The notes under the pieces were generated by a model, which had not been told where the DNA came from, ran no database searches, and saw nothing but the letters and a program-made list of their open reading frames with translations. Made by a program: the position numbers and the translations under genes. From the NCBI RefSeq assembly GCF_051020955.1, contig NC_135013.1, forward strand, positions 3,130,501 through 3,194,500: 64,000 nt of DNA. Reading direction: 5' to 3'. Source of the DNA: Megalopta genalis (taxonomy: Eukaryota; Arthropoda; Insecta; Hymenoptera; Halictidae). Below are positions 10,924 through 21,553 of the stretch, one piece after another (within the stretch, counting starts at the first letter, position 1; each line of letters begins with the position of its first letter).

Positions 10924-12350
10924 GAACATTATCCAATCAAAGATACGCATCTAAGCGACCAGCATTTTTTTTAATGAAAAAAGAACTTGTTCTCGCAGGT
11001 TTTTATATCCCAATCTGTGGAAACGTGAATACCGACCAACTTTTGATGTAAACATTTTCTTGTAAGTTCGATATTTTTCCAGATATTTTGTTTCGTCTAT
11101 TAACTCGCTCGAAGCCATTTTAATTCTGAATCAACAAATCATTTCTTTTGATCTATACAGTATTTCTGTTTCGTACGACTTGTTGCATTTTGTGCATACG
11201 AAATTGAGCCTTGTGACTGGACAATTACACTTTTAACAGTTTTATTTTTAGATATAAACAGGTTGGACAGTGTAAACATTATTCTGATACACCATATAAC
11301 AATTTTTACCTCAGAGTCGCCACTCGATTGCAAAGTATTAAAATGACAAGGTTACCTACTTCCGGAAGGTATTCTATTTCATTTAAGAACATCGTGTTAC
11401 AAAAATATGTTTGAAACAGAAGCTGTACATTTTTCACGTAGGATATGATTCCGAAAGAAAAAATATAGGTTACGATAAAAAAGAAAGACAACGTTATTTT
11501 CCGTACCTTGACATAACCTTGAAAACGTCCACGCATTGAAAAACTAGTAGCGCCATTTGACTCTCCGCTTGAAACACTAGAGGACATGTGTCGATTTGGT
11601 TATTTTTTAGTCACGTGTATTCGGGATTGTCCACACGGGACCGGTGAACAATCAAGGAGATCGCAGCCGATTTCGGCGCAATTTTATAATCGAGGTTCGG
11701 CCGACGACGGTTTGATTGGGAGGGACGGGCCTACCATCTCTGAGCGAACGCATTACTCGATTACTCCGAGCTCCTTGTTTTGCACAGGAGAACGTCTTTG
11801 GGCGATGTGGTCACGTGACGAGTGGCAGGCATCTCGCTCTCGCCCGTTCGGCCTCCCTTGCTCTCTTCGTTACGAACCGTGCGAGTGTCAACACGTGCCG
11901 TGTCATTCGAGCTGTTAAAGATGTTCACAAGTACCTTGTGCATTCGTTACTGCGATAGTATCTTTATTGTTATTTTTATTACGTTGTTCGTTATCATTAT
12001 CGAATTGTTAAGTGTATCCTTATCTATTATACAAGCGAATTACAGCGTGCAAAACAGTTTACACAGATTTATTCTCAAGACGAGTGCGTTCAATCCTTCC
12101 TCGCGTCGTGCCGTTTCAAACAACGGGGAACTTATTCGACGCATTTCCTGCCTCGGACAAATGCTAAGTCGCTAGAAATTCGGACGAATATATTATTGTT
12201 GCTTTTCCAGAGAGAAAAACCTGTATTTCCGCGTCACGTTAATTGAAAGTCTTTAATATCATTATTATTATCATTTCTTTAGTATTTATGGGTAAAATAC
12301 TCGTTGTTACAGTCACGCTGAAAATGCAATGGATTCGTAGTTGATTCGTA
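10924..12350 (+). mobile_element. Long dispersed repeat X, copy 1
   Basis: Matches 46538-47765 in the same orientation. The stretch 11380-12185 differs from the other copy at only a few sites by eye. Upstream similarity is broken by three deletions in copy 2 and downstream similarity fades at about 12350. The middle (11640-11920) is CpG-rich and holds GGTTCGGCCGACGACGG and GTGGTCACGTGACGAG; the flanks are AT-rich. Open frames are short and no transposase or reverse transcriptase motif is visible. It could be a solo LTR or a non-autonomous transposon; paired termini were not recognised. Confidence 0.7.
11099..11341 (-). mobile_element. Degenerate TTAA MITE inside repeat X
   Basis: Starts TTAACTCGCTCGAAGCCATTTTAA and ends CCACTCGATTGCAAAGTATTAA, recognisably the 247-bp family of 8046 and 14596 with damaged ends. 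The interior motifs GCATACGAAATTGAGCC, TTTTAACAGTTTT and TTTTTACCTCAGAGTC match those elements. It faces the same way as 14596-14842. Confidence 0.65.
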
Positions 12351-13800
12351 GCAAAATTTATCTTGAAACGTATTGGAATTATAATTAGTTACAGGAATGA
12401 TATAATAATTTACACTGTTCACAACTTTCTGTTAATAATTCTATTAATCGTAGAAGGCGCAGAACATGTTTTCTCTTTATAATATATCTGCACTGACTAA
12501 CACGATTCGACTCGATGAATCGAATACAAACGAAATTTCATTCAACGAATCAAAACGTATCTTGTGTGAAATAAACAGCTATTTGTCGAATTGATTTTTG
12601 TGTTCCAGCTGTCTCGTGAAATTCAACGAGACATCGAAGAATATTTATGACGAGCGGCGAATACTGTCGTCGACGTATTCACGTTGTGTAAAAAAAAAAT
12701 CGCCGAGAAGCAGCTTAACTTGTACGCTCGCTTGTAATTCGAGCGCGCTAGACAGGCCAAACTGTGCACACTCGAGATAATTCGAGCGGCGTTGTATTTT
12801 ATGCTGCTATAATTTTTCACACTCGAATATAATCGAGAATTGAAAATAACAATGTGAAAGCAAAGAAAGAAAATCGTTTTATTGATATTTATCATTGCAA
12901 GTTGTAATTGATATTTATCATTGCAAGTTATCATTGCAAGCTGTAACACTTATTTATTCAAGAATAAAATATAGTCTTTTTCCGTGGAATAAAAGCGTGG
13001 TATATCAAAATTCTTAAAAAATTGATCTTTTTTGGCCGGTTTAAAAAAAAAAAAACTGTGCGTTAAGGGGTTAATCCCAGGCGGGTTGTTGCTTGAGGCC
13101 GCCGAACCGATCGGGGGCCGGGTTAAGAACCGAAACACGGTTATCAAGTAATAATGAATGGTCACGGGCTGGCTGGCATGAATTATTCACGTACGTGCGC
13201 GTCGCGCGGCAGATAACTCTAAACTCGATTAAAGTTAACAGGCGATTTTACTCTGTGCGCGACGGCACAGCACGGCGGTGGGGCATCGCGCACCGTCGGA
13301 CAAAAAGCTCGGGTCCGGTGAAAGCGGCCGCGGTGCGGTCGGTCATCGGAGGGGGAGGGGGTGGGGGAAAATTAGAATGAATTCGCTCCGCGCGATCGTT
13401 CGAGGTTTTATAGATCGGGATTGTTAAAGGGGTTCATAATGAAATTAGCATAATAATGGGCCCCGCATAATTTTCCAACGGAGCTGCGGGCCGACCAGCG
13501 CCGCCGATCAGTTTAACCCGCTCGCTGCAAGGGTCTCTCGCTCGCTGGCAAAGACCGGAGAGTCAAATTTCATAATACAACTGAAATTTCGAGGTAAATC
13601 GTCTATCGCCAATTTCAACGCGACGCCCCCGGATCGCGGAAATTAGCTGTGTGTTAATGGTACACGCTTTAACCCTTTCCTGTCGGATGGCGTTTCTCGA
13701 GGGAAGCGGCACGACTGATCACAATTACGGCACTGTCGGGACAACAAACTTTTATGGAGACACGATTTTATACAGAAGTCTTTTTAAACAGAGGAAGCGT
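12351..13800. other. Unique sequence with a G-rich run and a TTAACCC end
   Basis: No gene was recognised. At 12893-12940 there is a short tandem of TTATCATTGCAAGTT. At 13347-13368 runs of five G separated by single bases form a good G-quadruplex motif. At 13669 TTTAACCCTTTCCTGTCGG looks like one end of a TTAA element without a partner. The part 13060-13660 is CpG-rich. Confidence 0.4.
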
Positions 13801-14085
13801 ATACAGGGTGTCTCGCTTGACTCGCCCGTTTATAAAATATCTCGCTTATTTTTCTATGATAAAATATATATTATTATATTATTGTATTATTATATTATTA
13901 TATTATTATATTATTATATTACTATATTATTATATTATTATATTATTATATTATTATATTATTATATTATTGTATTATTGTATTATTGTATTATTATATT
14001 ATTATATTATTATATTATTATATTATTATATTATTATATTATTGTATTATTGTATTATTGTATTATTATATATTATTATATTTCT
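13801..14085. repeat. ATT-type microsatellite behind a TACAGGGTGTC end
   Basis: At 13803 TATACAGGGTGTCTCGC resembles the end of a foldback or mariner-type element, then 13865-14075 is (TAT/ATT) with scattered G and C variants. The Ile/Tyr/Leu-rich open frames across it are microsatellite products. Confidence 0.85.
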
Positions 14086-14595
14086 TCAGATTTCAAGGGC
14101 ATCGAAGCATTTTAAAATGGAACGATATCATTTTATTAGCGATGCAGGAAAGATAGAAATGATCGTGGAGCATGGCGAGGCTAAAAGTAACTCAATACAA
14201 GGTCAATATGTCATTTATTCTGTCACTATTTACATCGAGTGCCCTACTTTTATGCATTTTTCGTACTCGAGGTCACGCGAAGGTCATACTGTTACAGCTC
14301 GTTCGATTCGTCTCGACCTCGACTCTCATATAGCGATAATAAAAATATACGATTCCGTTTAATAAAACGTCGACGACCTTAAAATCTCGAAAAATATAAC
14401 CTCGAACAAATTTCTCTGTCTGTCATAATACTTGAATGTCATAATACCTCTGAATCAACTAATGCTTTTTTCTGACATTTTCTCATATCATAAAAAAAAC
14501 AAGCAACATATTTCAAAAGTTATACAGCGTTCGTATATTTAATTCGATTCAATTTAATAATTACGGGACACTGTCAACACAGCGATTTATTGAAA
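14086..14595. other. Unassigned sequence downstream of the ATT array
   Basis: Contains CATGGCGAGGCTAAAAGTAA and GAGGTCACGCGAAGGTCA. With the TACAGGGTGTCTCGC end at 13803 it may be the body of an unidentified transposon split by the microsatellite. No right end was found. Confidence 0.3.
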
Positions 14596-14842
14596 TTAAC
14601 CCTTTGCGCTTGATTGGCGACCCCGAGACACCGCTAAAAAATGTTTATGTCACATTGCAAAATAATTCTTACATCGAGAAAATTTAGATTTGAAAAATTG
14701 TTAAAAGTATAACTGTTGTATAAGTCGCAATACTAAATTTCACACGCATAAAATCCGCTCTGTCGTATAAAATAGAGACAGCGTAGGTCAGAAAAATCAT
14801 TTTAGATTTACAGTTAAAATGGCTTCGAGTGCAAAGGGTTAA
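14596..14842 (-). mobile_element. TTAA-flanked 247-bp MITE (piggyBac type), copy B
   Basis: Begins TTAACCCTTTGCGCTTGA and ends TCGAGTGCAAAGGGTTAA with TTAA at both borders. Read on the minus strand it follows copy A at 8046 closely (GAAGCCATTTTAACTGTAAA then TCTAAAATGATTTTT). Identical length and clear interior similarity place them in one family. Non-coding. Confidence 0.85.
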
Positions 14843-15118
14843 TTTCTGTAAATTGAGTGCAGTTTCTATCAACAAGATATTCGAGCCGATTACGAACAAC
14901 AACAAAATATAACCTGAGAGCTTTTACAATCCGGGAACACCCGTTTCAGTGCACGTTCGCAGAGCTTGTGAATCCGTCGGCGAATCTAGACACCGGCACG
15001 GCGATAGTACGGCACGCTTTCGCCGAGCTTTTCTCATTACTTCGCGAAGCACTCGTGGACTTTCGTCTTCGGATCTTTGTTAGATCCTCGGCGGGGTCGC
15101 GCGCGCGCGATACTCGTC

Positions 15119-15490
15119 TATACAGGGTGTCCCAAAAATGTCTCGCAATCCGAAAGTGGCGGGTTCCTCGGGTCATTCGAAGCAACTTTTTCCTTTACAA
15201 AAATTTTCTCCGAGGCACCGTTAACGAGTTATTAACGAAAAACAGTGACCAATGAGAGGCGAGCTCGGCTGGCGCGAGGCGACCGAGCCAATGAGAGGAA
15301 CTGGGCTTCGCGCGCCGGTTGGCTGGGCCGTCTCGCGTCAGCCGTACTCGATTCTTATTGGACGCTGTTTTTCGTTAATAACTCGTTAACGGTGCCTCGG
15401 AGAGAATTTTCGTAAAGGAAGAAGTTGCTTCAAATGATCCGAGGAACCCGCCATTTCCGGATTGCGAGACATTTTTGGGACACCCTGTAT
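15119..15490. mobile_element. Foldback element FB1, best-preserved copy
   Basis: A near-palindrome of about 370 bp. Ends are TATACAGGGTGTCCCAAAAA and TTTTTGGGACACCCTGTATG. The outer arms pair over TGTCTCGCAATCCG and GCAACTTTTTCCTTTACAAA; the inner arms pair over CCGTTAACGAGTTATTAACG and AAAAACAGTGACCAATGAG. The two arms carry two CCAAT boxes each (15249, 15288; ATTGG-type at 15318 and 15357), spaced 39, 30 and 39 bp. A TA next to each end suggests a TA target duplication as in Tc1/mariner elements, but the superfamily is not proven. Non-coding. Confidence 0.88.
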
Positions 15491-16265
15491 GACGAGGATA
15501 AGAAGAGCTCGGCGCACGGCGCTCCGATGCCTGAATGCCATCGGCCCGCGAGCCGGATGCATGCTCGCTATCGATTTTGACATTCCTCGCGAGCAGCTGC
15601 GTGTATGCACGACAAGTTGAAATGAATCGGCGCGACGCGGAGTGGTGGGAGCGGCGGCGGTGTTGAAGCGTTTCTGGCTTGGGGGCCTCGTTGTGCGGCC
15701 TCGCGCGAACAACTTTCCGCCAGACGAGCTTGTTGTGCCGCCAAGATTTATGGGATCGGTTCTTGAGAGCTTTCGGATATACCGGTGGTAAATGTCCCGG
15801 CGATTGGACGACTAAGGAAAGAATTTCCGCCTATAACTCCGGTTATATCAGTGGACTCGCGGGTCTTTGTGCGTTTACGAGAAAATTGAGAGGATCGATC
15901 GCGAAACCGTAAACACATTTAGAGAATTTCGACGCGTTGCTGGATCGTGTTTGCTACCGATTGAAACGATTCGGAAGAACGAAGGATATATTTCCGTTGC
16001 TCCTGTCCGAATGAATTTTGCGTCTTTTATTTTATAATTTTGTATCGTTTTGGTTAACATTTTGTTACAATAAACCAATAAATAAAAGGCATCGCATAAT
16101 AAGCTTAAGCATAATTTGTGTTATTTTTATAGTCCATTGGGAAAAATATTTTCCATAAAAATCCTAAAAAAGACTGCATATCATTATGTATTTTTCTTAT
16201 GATTTTGATTTATTCTACGTTTAAACAAAACTGCTATAAATTATTGAAATGTGCAGATTCATTTC
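15491..16265. other. Unique sequence, CpG-rich then AT-rich
   Basis: 15491-15920 is CpG-rich with overlapping open frames on both strands, none recognisable. 15920-16265 is AT-rich with no features. Confidence 0.45.
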
Positions 16266-16605
16266 AATTAAACGCAACGCTTCTTATGTAATAATATTGT
16301 ATAATATATTGGATATGCAATAATAATTTTGTAATAATATATTATAAAATATATTGTATTTTTGTATATATAAATATATATAATATGTATTTTGTATATT
16401 TAAATATATTTGTATTGTAATTTCAATTAAACGTAACGCTTCTTATGCAATAATATTGTATAATATATTGGATATGCAATAATAATTTTGTAATAATATA
16501 TTACAAAATATATTGTATTTTTGTATATATAAATATATATATATAATATATATTTTATATATTTAAATATATTTGTATTATAATTTCAATTAAACGTAAC
16601 GCTTC
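16266..16605. repeat. Tandem repeat, unit about 160 bp, two units
   Basis: Each unit starts CAATTAAACGTAACGCTTCTT and runs through AATAATATTGTATAATATAT, ATGCAATAATAATTTTGTAA and TTTTTGTATATATAAATATA. A third start at about 16588 leads into the 44-bp array that follows. Confidence 0.85.
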
Positions 16606-16810
16606 TTATGCAATAATATTGTATAATATATTGCACATGCAATAATATAATTTGTAATAATATTGTATAATATATTGCACATGCAATAATATAATTTGTA
16701 ATAATATTGTATAATATATTGCACATGCAATAATATAATTTGTAATAATATTGTATAATATATTGTATATGTAATAATAATTTTTCGATAATATATTACA
16801 AAATATATTG
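16606..16810. repeat. Tandem repeat, unit about 44 bp, nested in the 160-bp unit
   Basis: Three to four units contain ATGCAATAATATAATTTGTA then ATAATATTGTATAATATATT and GCAC. The unit derives from one part of the preceding 160-bp unit, so a local secondary expansion has occurred. Confidence 0.85.
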
Positions 16811-17766
16811 TTAATAACCCCACAGGGGGTTTCATAGCTTATCAAATAAACAAAAAAGAAAGAAACGTACCCTTTCGAACGATCACGTGGGACAACGAGG
16901 AAGTCGACCGTGTACGAATAACGTGGACACTGAAATTACAAAGGTGGACCTAATCGAACGAAAACAGCGGGCCTCGAATAATGCGGCGAGATACCGAAGA
17001 ACTCGTAACGCTTAACGGCATAACGACATTAATCCCCGAGATGAGACTGTATGCACAGTGATACTCTACCGTCCAAATGATAACGAAATTCCAAATCTCT
17101 CCGTACGCCGACTTCCGCTCTCGGAAACGCGCGCACGGAAACTCCTGGCTAAACCTATTCCGCTAGGAATGCGTTGCGCCTTGATGTTGCCCCACGTTTC
17201 TCTGCTCAAAGGGACCGCCGGCAACGCGAGGGCATTGTTTTAACACTGGCGAGAACTATCAAACGGGCAAAAATCATTTGTTTCGCGTTTCCGATCCGAC
17301 ATTCGCCGTCTACACGCTCTTTTCACAAAAAGCGGGAAAAAAGTGAGTTGCAAAAAAATGCAACATTAAAAAATAACGCATAATACATTCGCCAGTAATC
17401 AATTAAAACGTGTGGTTTCTTATTTACTACGATCTTTCTTTACCATTTGTTTATTTTGGACATGGTTGAAAATCATCCTAAATTTAAGTCATCGTTTATA
17501 ACTATTCTGTTCTTTGAAGATAAATAATTTTTACAGAATTTAATTTATATTGGTATGTACTTGAATTATGTCACAGAACACATTTTTATCTCTCGCATTT
17601 TCCGAGTTATGTCCAATTGAATCCGTTGAATTTTCATGGAGAGGATGTTCAATTTAATTTAATTGAAAATTGTATTTTTTTTAAATTTGTCTATAAACTA
17701 TTAAAACGCTGTATTTTTTGTTTTCGTTATTCTATCGCAACGAAAACCCAAATATATGTATTAGTA
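16811..17766. other. Unique sequence, nothing recognised
   Basis: CpG-rich at 16870-17330, AT-rich afterwards. No convincing coding or RNA signal was seen. Confidence 0.5.
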
Positions 17767-18115
17767 ATACAGGGTGTCCCAAAAATGTCTTGCAATCTGG
17801 AAATGGCGGATTCCTCGGATTATTTGAAGCAACTTCTTCCTTTACAAAAATTCTCTCCGAGGCACCGTTAACGAGTTACAGTGACCAATAAGAATCGAGT
17901 ACGGCTGGCGCGAGGCGGCCCAGCCAACTAGCGCGCGAAACCCAGTTCCGCTCATTGGCTCGGTCGCCTCTCGCCAGCTGATTGGTCACTGTTTTTCGTT
18001 AATAACTCGTGAATGGTGCCTCGGAGAAAATTTTTGTAAAGGAAAAAGTTGCTTCAAATGACCTGAGGAACCCGCAACTTTCGGATTGCCAGACATTTTT
18101 GGAACACTCTGTATA
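17767..18115. mobile_element. Foldback element FB1, copy with a short inner deletion
   Basis: Ends are TACAGGGTGTCCCAAAAATG and GGAACACTCTGTATA. The left inner arm reads ACGAGTTACAGTGACCAAT, so ATTAACGAAAAAC has been lost there, and the right inner arm lacks the part before TGATTGGTCACTG. The outer arms are intact. Confidence 0.85.
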
Positions 18116-18224
18116 AAATGAAAAAGCTAGGCTTGAATATATAATTTTAGTTATAATTTTAGTTTTAGTTATATTATTTTAGCTAGAATATATAATTTTG
18201 GAACTTCGATTATCGACTTCTCTT

Positions 18225-18500
18225 TATTCAAATGTTTCGAACAAAAGTTGTGCATTTATTTTTACTTACAGTATCATTGCAAAACAAAAGATACAGTTCT
18301 GTGATAAAAAAGAAAGCAAGACGACCTTGAAATAACCTTAAAAACGCCCACGTATTTAAAAACTAGTAACGTCAGTCGACTACTCGCTCGAAATATAATA
18401 CTACATGACATATGTCGGTTTTGCTTTTATTCTTTTTTTCTTTTTTTTGAATGACGCGTTTATTTTTCACAGAATCAATTTAAACGGGACACCCCGTATA
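18225..18500 (+). mobile_element. Repeat X, diverged third fragment
   Basis: 18300-18425 matches 11475-11610 of copy 1: GATAAAAAAGAAAG, CCTTGAAATAACCTTAAAAA, CGCCCACGTATT, AAAAACTAGTAACGTCA and CATATGTCGGTTTTG. It then runs to CAATTTAAACGGGACACCCC at about 18494, resembling ACTTAAATGGGACACGCTGA at the tail of copy 2 (about 48000-48019), so the X family may end near this motif. Confidence 0.55.
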
Positions 18501-19149
18501 TCGAAAGTATAAAACGTCCAAGGAACGAACGAAACGATCGCCTAATTGCGTAAAAGAGAAGTAAGAATGTTGGCCTCGCAGACACAGACACACAGACATA
18601 CACAGACACATAGACAAAGTCACCGTTTCGCGCGTCGTCCCGCGGGACAGTTGCCAGACAAACGAATCGTCCGCAGCGGAGCCTGTTCCCTTGTTAATGG
18701 TGACAGAATCGCAAGAACAACTGTAAAATGCGGCAGCGTCGTATCTACGCACCGTTGCCGTATTTCTCTCCCGTCGATTATCTTCTATCGTATTTCTTAC
18801 GGCCGGCTGTCGCCGCGTGCAGCTCTGTCCGTGAAACAACCGCGAGAAATATTATCGACCATTCGTTCCGTCGAACCTCGTAAACGTTGTACGGAAAAAG
18901 CGTATCATGAATCTGCCGGATCAGACCTGCCGGAAGTTCAGGAAAAAAATTGGACAGAAACACGGGAAAACCCTTCCATTTTCCGTCCCGTTTCATCCCT
19001 TGGACCTTCGTTGTTGATAGTAAAACGTAATGCCGTTTTTTAATCTCTAATCTACGATTTATAATTATAGCACTGTTGCGAATTTCAATTATTCCCGCTT
19101 CGCATCATTTTATTTATAACAACAGTAAACTTGAAATGGTAATACAGTA
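18501..19149. other. Unique sequence with a CACAGA run
   Basis: 18580-18617 is a short ACACAGACA repeat. Open frames of up to 165 codons on opposite strands overlap and show no family likeness. Confidence 0.45.
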
Positions 19150-19437
19150 AAATGATTCCTGAGGTCATTTAAAGCAACTTTTTCCTTTGCGAAAATGTTG
19201 TGCGAGACTTCGTTTACGAGTTATTAACGAAAAACGCTGGCCAATCGGAGAGCGAGTGCGGCCGGTGCTTGGCGCTGACGCTAGGCGGCCGAGCCAATAA
19301 GTGGGGAGATCAGCTGGCCGCGGGGCGGCCGTCTAACGTCACTGTTTTTCGTTAATAACTCGTAAACGAAGTCTCGTACGACATTTTCGCTAAGGAAAAA
19401 GTTGCTTCAAATGATCTCAAGAATCACTCCTTCCAGG
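19150..19437. mobile_element. Foldback element FB1, copy lacking both ends
   Basis: Only the arms and centre remain: ATTCCTGAGGTCATTTAAAG to CAAATGATCTCAAGAATCAC. The CAGGGTGTCCC ends are missing on both sides. The inner arms still pair (CGTTTACGAGTTATTAACG against CGTTAATAACTCGTAAACG). The centre differs from other copies (GGTGCTTGGCGCTGACGC), suggesting an older or separate subfamily. Confidence 0.75.
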
Positions 19438-19528
19438 TATTAACATAATTATAATACATCCTGCATTTATTTTCTATTATATTTTCAGGGGTTGTCCATC
19501 GCGGAGCAGTTTTATATTACAGCGACTT

Positions 19529-19795
19529 AATTTGGACAAATCGCCTGTAACAATACGTTGTTACAATACCAGACTGCAATTATTTATTTTATAATTTTAT
19601 TGTTTATTATTATTACGATATCAGAATGTCAAGGTTATGACATTATGGAGCTGCAATTATGTCATAATGTATTATTATGTAATTTGGACAAGTTGCCTGT
19701 AGCAATACGTTGTTACAATACCAGACTGCAATTATTTATTTTATAATTTTATTGTTTATTATTATTACGATGTCAGAATGTCAAAGTTATGTCGA
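19529..19795. repeat. 152-bp direct repeat, two units
   Basis: AATTTGGACAAATCGCCTGT at 19529 recurs as AATTTGGACAAGTTGCCTGT at 19681, followed by near-identical sequence through CAATACGTTGTTACAATACC and TATTATTACGATATCAGAAT. The high similarity implies recent duplication. Confidence 0.85.
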
Positions 19796-20146
19796 GGTGT
19801 CATTTCAAAAATCTTAGAAAGTAGTTTCTTTTTACTTTAAAAGAGCCACCCCTCTGCGCCAGGAATTGCGAACGACGCGGCAACAAGGGCGACCGGTTTC
19901 AGATAAGAAACGCGCGGGGCGAAACTTCTGTAAAGTTAAGAACGGGGAAAATAGGGGCGGGGCACCGACGGTTTTAATGACCGTTGCAATATTCACCGAA
20001 CGAATGGGTCGACGGCGTTTTCAGGGTCGTCGCCAGACGGACCCCGCGATCGTACCGCCCCTATCTCGTTGCCCCTCGAAACGTCGAGTCAAGGGTGGAA
20101 AAGTTCTTCCGGGATCTTCGAATGCCGGCGGAAGTTCTGTTGCGAT
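19796..20146. other. Unique CpG-rich sequence, nothing recognised
   Basis: Short overlapping open frames on both strands only. No domain or repeat was seen. Confidence 0.45.
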
Positions 20147-20210
20147 AGGTAAGTACCATAACAAAAAATGGCAGAAGTAAAGTATGATTTGTGAGAAAAA
20201 ATAATACGCA

Positions 20211-20680
20211 TATACAGAGTGAGCCACAAATTTTTGCAGATCGCAAAAATCCACGATTTTTCAGCCCCTTCCGATGGTCTGACAGAAAAATGTTTCTCAT
20301 CAATGTTAATTAGTATTTAACCGACAAGAAATTGCAATTGTTTAAACTTGAAAACAAATTGATTTTCGATAAAAAAGCAAGGTCACCGTTATATCTTCAA
20401 TGAAAGTAGGTAATTTTGATTTCATAGTATTGTAGGCGACGTCGAGACGAATTCAATGATATGCTGCACGACGACCTTCGGATGATATTGAAAGAAAAAT
20501 ATCCAAATTACCTAGTATCATTTAAAAATATAACGGTAACCTTGTTTTTTTATCGAAATTAATTTGTTTTAATATTTATATAATTGCTATTTCTTGTCGG
20601 CTAAATACCAATTAACTTTAATAAAGAACATTTGTTTGCCTGAAAAATCGTGGGGAGTAATTTGTGACTCACCCTGTATA
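20211..20680. mobile_element. Foldback element FB2, 470 bp
   Basis: Ends are TATACAGAGTGAGCCACAAA and TTTGTGACTCACCCTGTATA. The interior is a second inverted pair: GATAAAAAAGCAAGGTCACC on the left answers GGTAACCTTGTTTTTTTATC on the right, with TTAACCGACAAGAAATTGCA answered by ATTTCTTGTCGGCTAAAT. The loop holds GTAGGCGACGTCGAGACGAA. Flanking it is a direct repeat, TAAAGTATGATTTGTGAG at about 20179 and TAAAGTATGATTTATAAG at about 20725. Non-coding. Confidence 0.8.
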
Positions 20681-20884
20681 TGTACAATATATTAAGGTTA
20701 ACCATAGTAAAAACTTGAAAAAATAAAGTATGATTTATAAGAGAAAATAATACATATACATATATCATATATCGTTATTAGTGTACTTTAACTTATTCGA
20801 AGCTTTAAATTAAAATTTCATTATTTAAGTTGAACATTAGTTCGAAAAAATTACGTTAGCCAAGATAGCGGTTGAAACACTGTT

Positions 20885-21553
20885 TTAACCCTTTGCGGAC
20901 GAGTGTCGGCTAATAGCCGCCCAAGTCTTTTTACCGTTGCGGACGAGTGTCGGTAAACAGCCGCCCAAGTCTTTTTACCGTTTTTTCTTTTTTATTAATT
21001 TATTAACACTATGTCATCCGATAGCACCACGCTGGTGCCATGCAAAAACTATCTGTTGTATGCCGGTGGTAGCACTTTAGTGCCATTTTATAAAACTGAA
21101 ATAACATTTGAACTATATTTCTTGGGTGTTAAAAGGCAGCGAACTAACTATAGCATCGTGCTTATTTAACTAAGAATTAAGTACGAAAATTCTCGGATGA
21201 CTTATCTTAATTTTAGGAATTTATATTACCGCCACCTTTGAAATTTTTACTAAAATCTAAAATTTCCAAGCTATTATGCCGGCGTCAAACAAAAGAATCG
21301 TATCTAAGATCTGCGGACGGCATAGCGTTAATTATTAATATAAATTTATTAATTTAACCGTAGGTTCAGAATGAATTTCAGTTCGACGAGTCAGTCTTTC
21401 TGTGTCACTACCAGAGAAACCAGCAAAGTTTTCCACATATTTATAATCTTACAATAATATAATTATATCTTATAACATTTTTATTTTATATCCAATACCT
21501 GTCGTCTACAGCGACGCAATACCCGTCGAGCGGCTTCGTCCGGAAAGGATTAA
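20885..21553. mobile_element. TTAA-flanked element, interrupted by a second one
   Basis: Left end TTAACCCTTTGCGGACGAGT and right end CTTCGTCCGGAAAGGATTAA are inverted and bordered by TTAA. Just inside the left end a 45-bp segment (TTGCGGACGAGTGTCGG...) occurs twice in tandem, at 20892 and 20937. A different TTAA element sits at 21003-21331. Without it the host is about 340 bp. Non-coding, piggyBac-type by target site and ends. Confidence 0.7.
21003..21331. mobile_element. Nested TTAA element, about 329 bp
   Basis: Left end TTAACACTATGTCATCCG and the reverse of the right end, TTAACGCTATGCCGTCCG, match at most positions. TTAA borders both sides. Inside are paired motifs GCACCACGCTGGTGCCATG and GGTAGCACTTTAGTGCCAT. 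It lies within another TTAA element and so inserted later. Confidence 0.7.

Noticed and set aside
11586..11918. Frames conserved between the two X copies (11586-12175 and 47130-47593)
   Set aside because: They are conserved only because the DNA copies are nearly identical; they overlap in several frames and have no recognisable domain.
13651..14362. Ile/Tyr/Leu-rich frames of 154 and 202 codons
   Set aside because: They read through an ATT microsatellite; the remainder is unrecognisable and frame-dependent.
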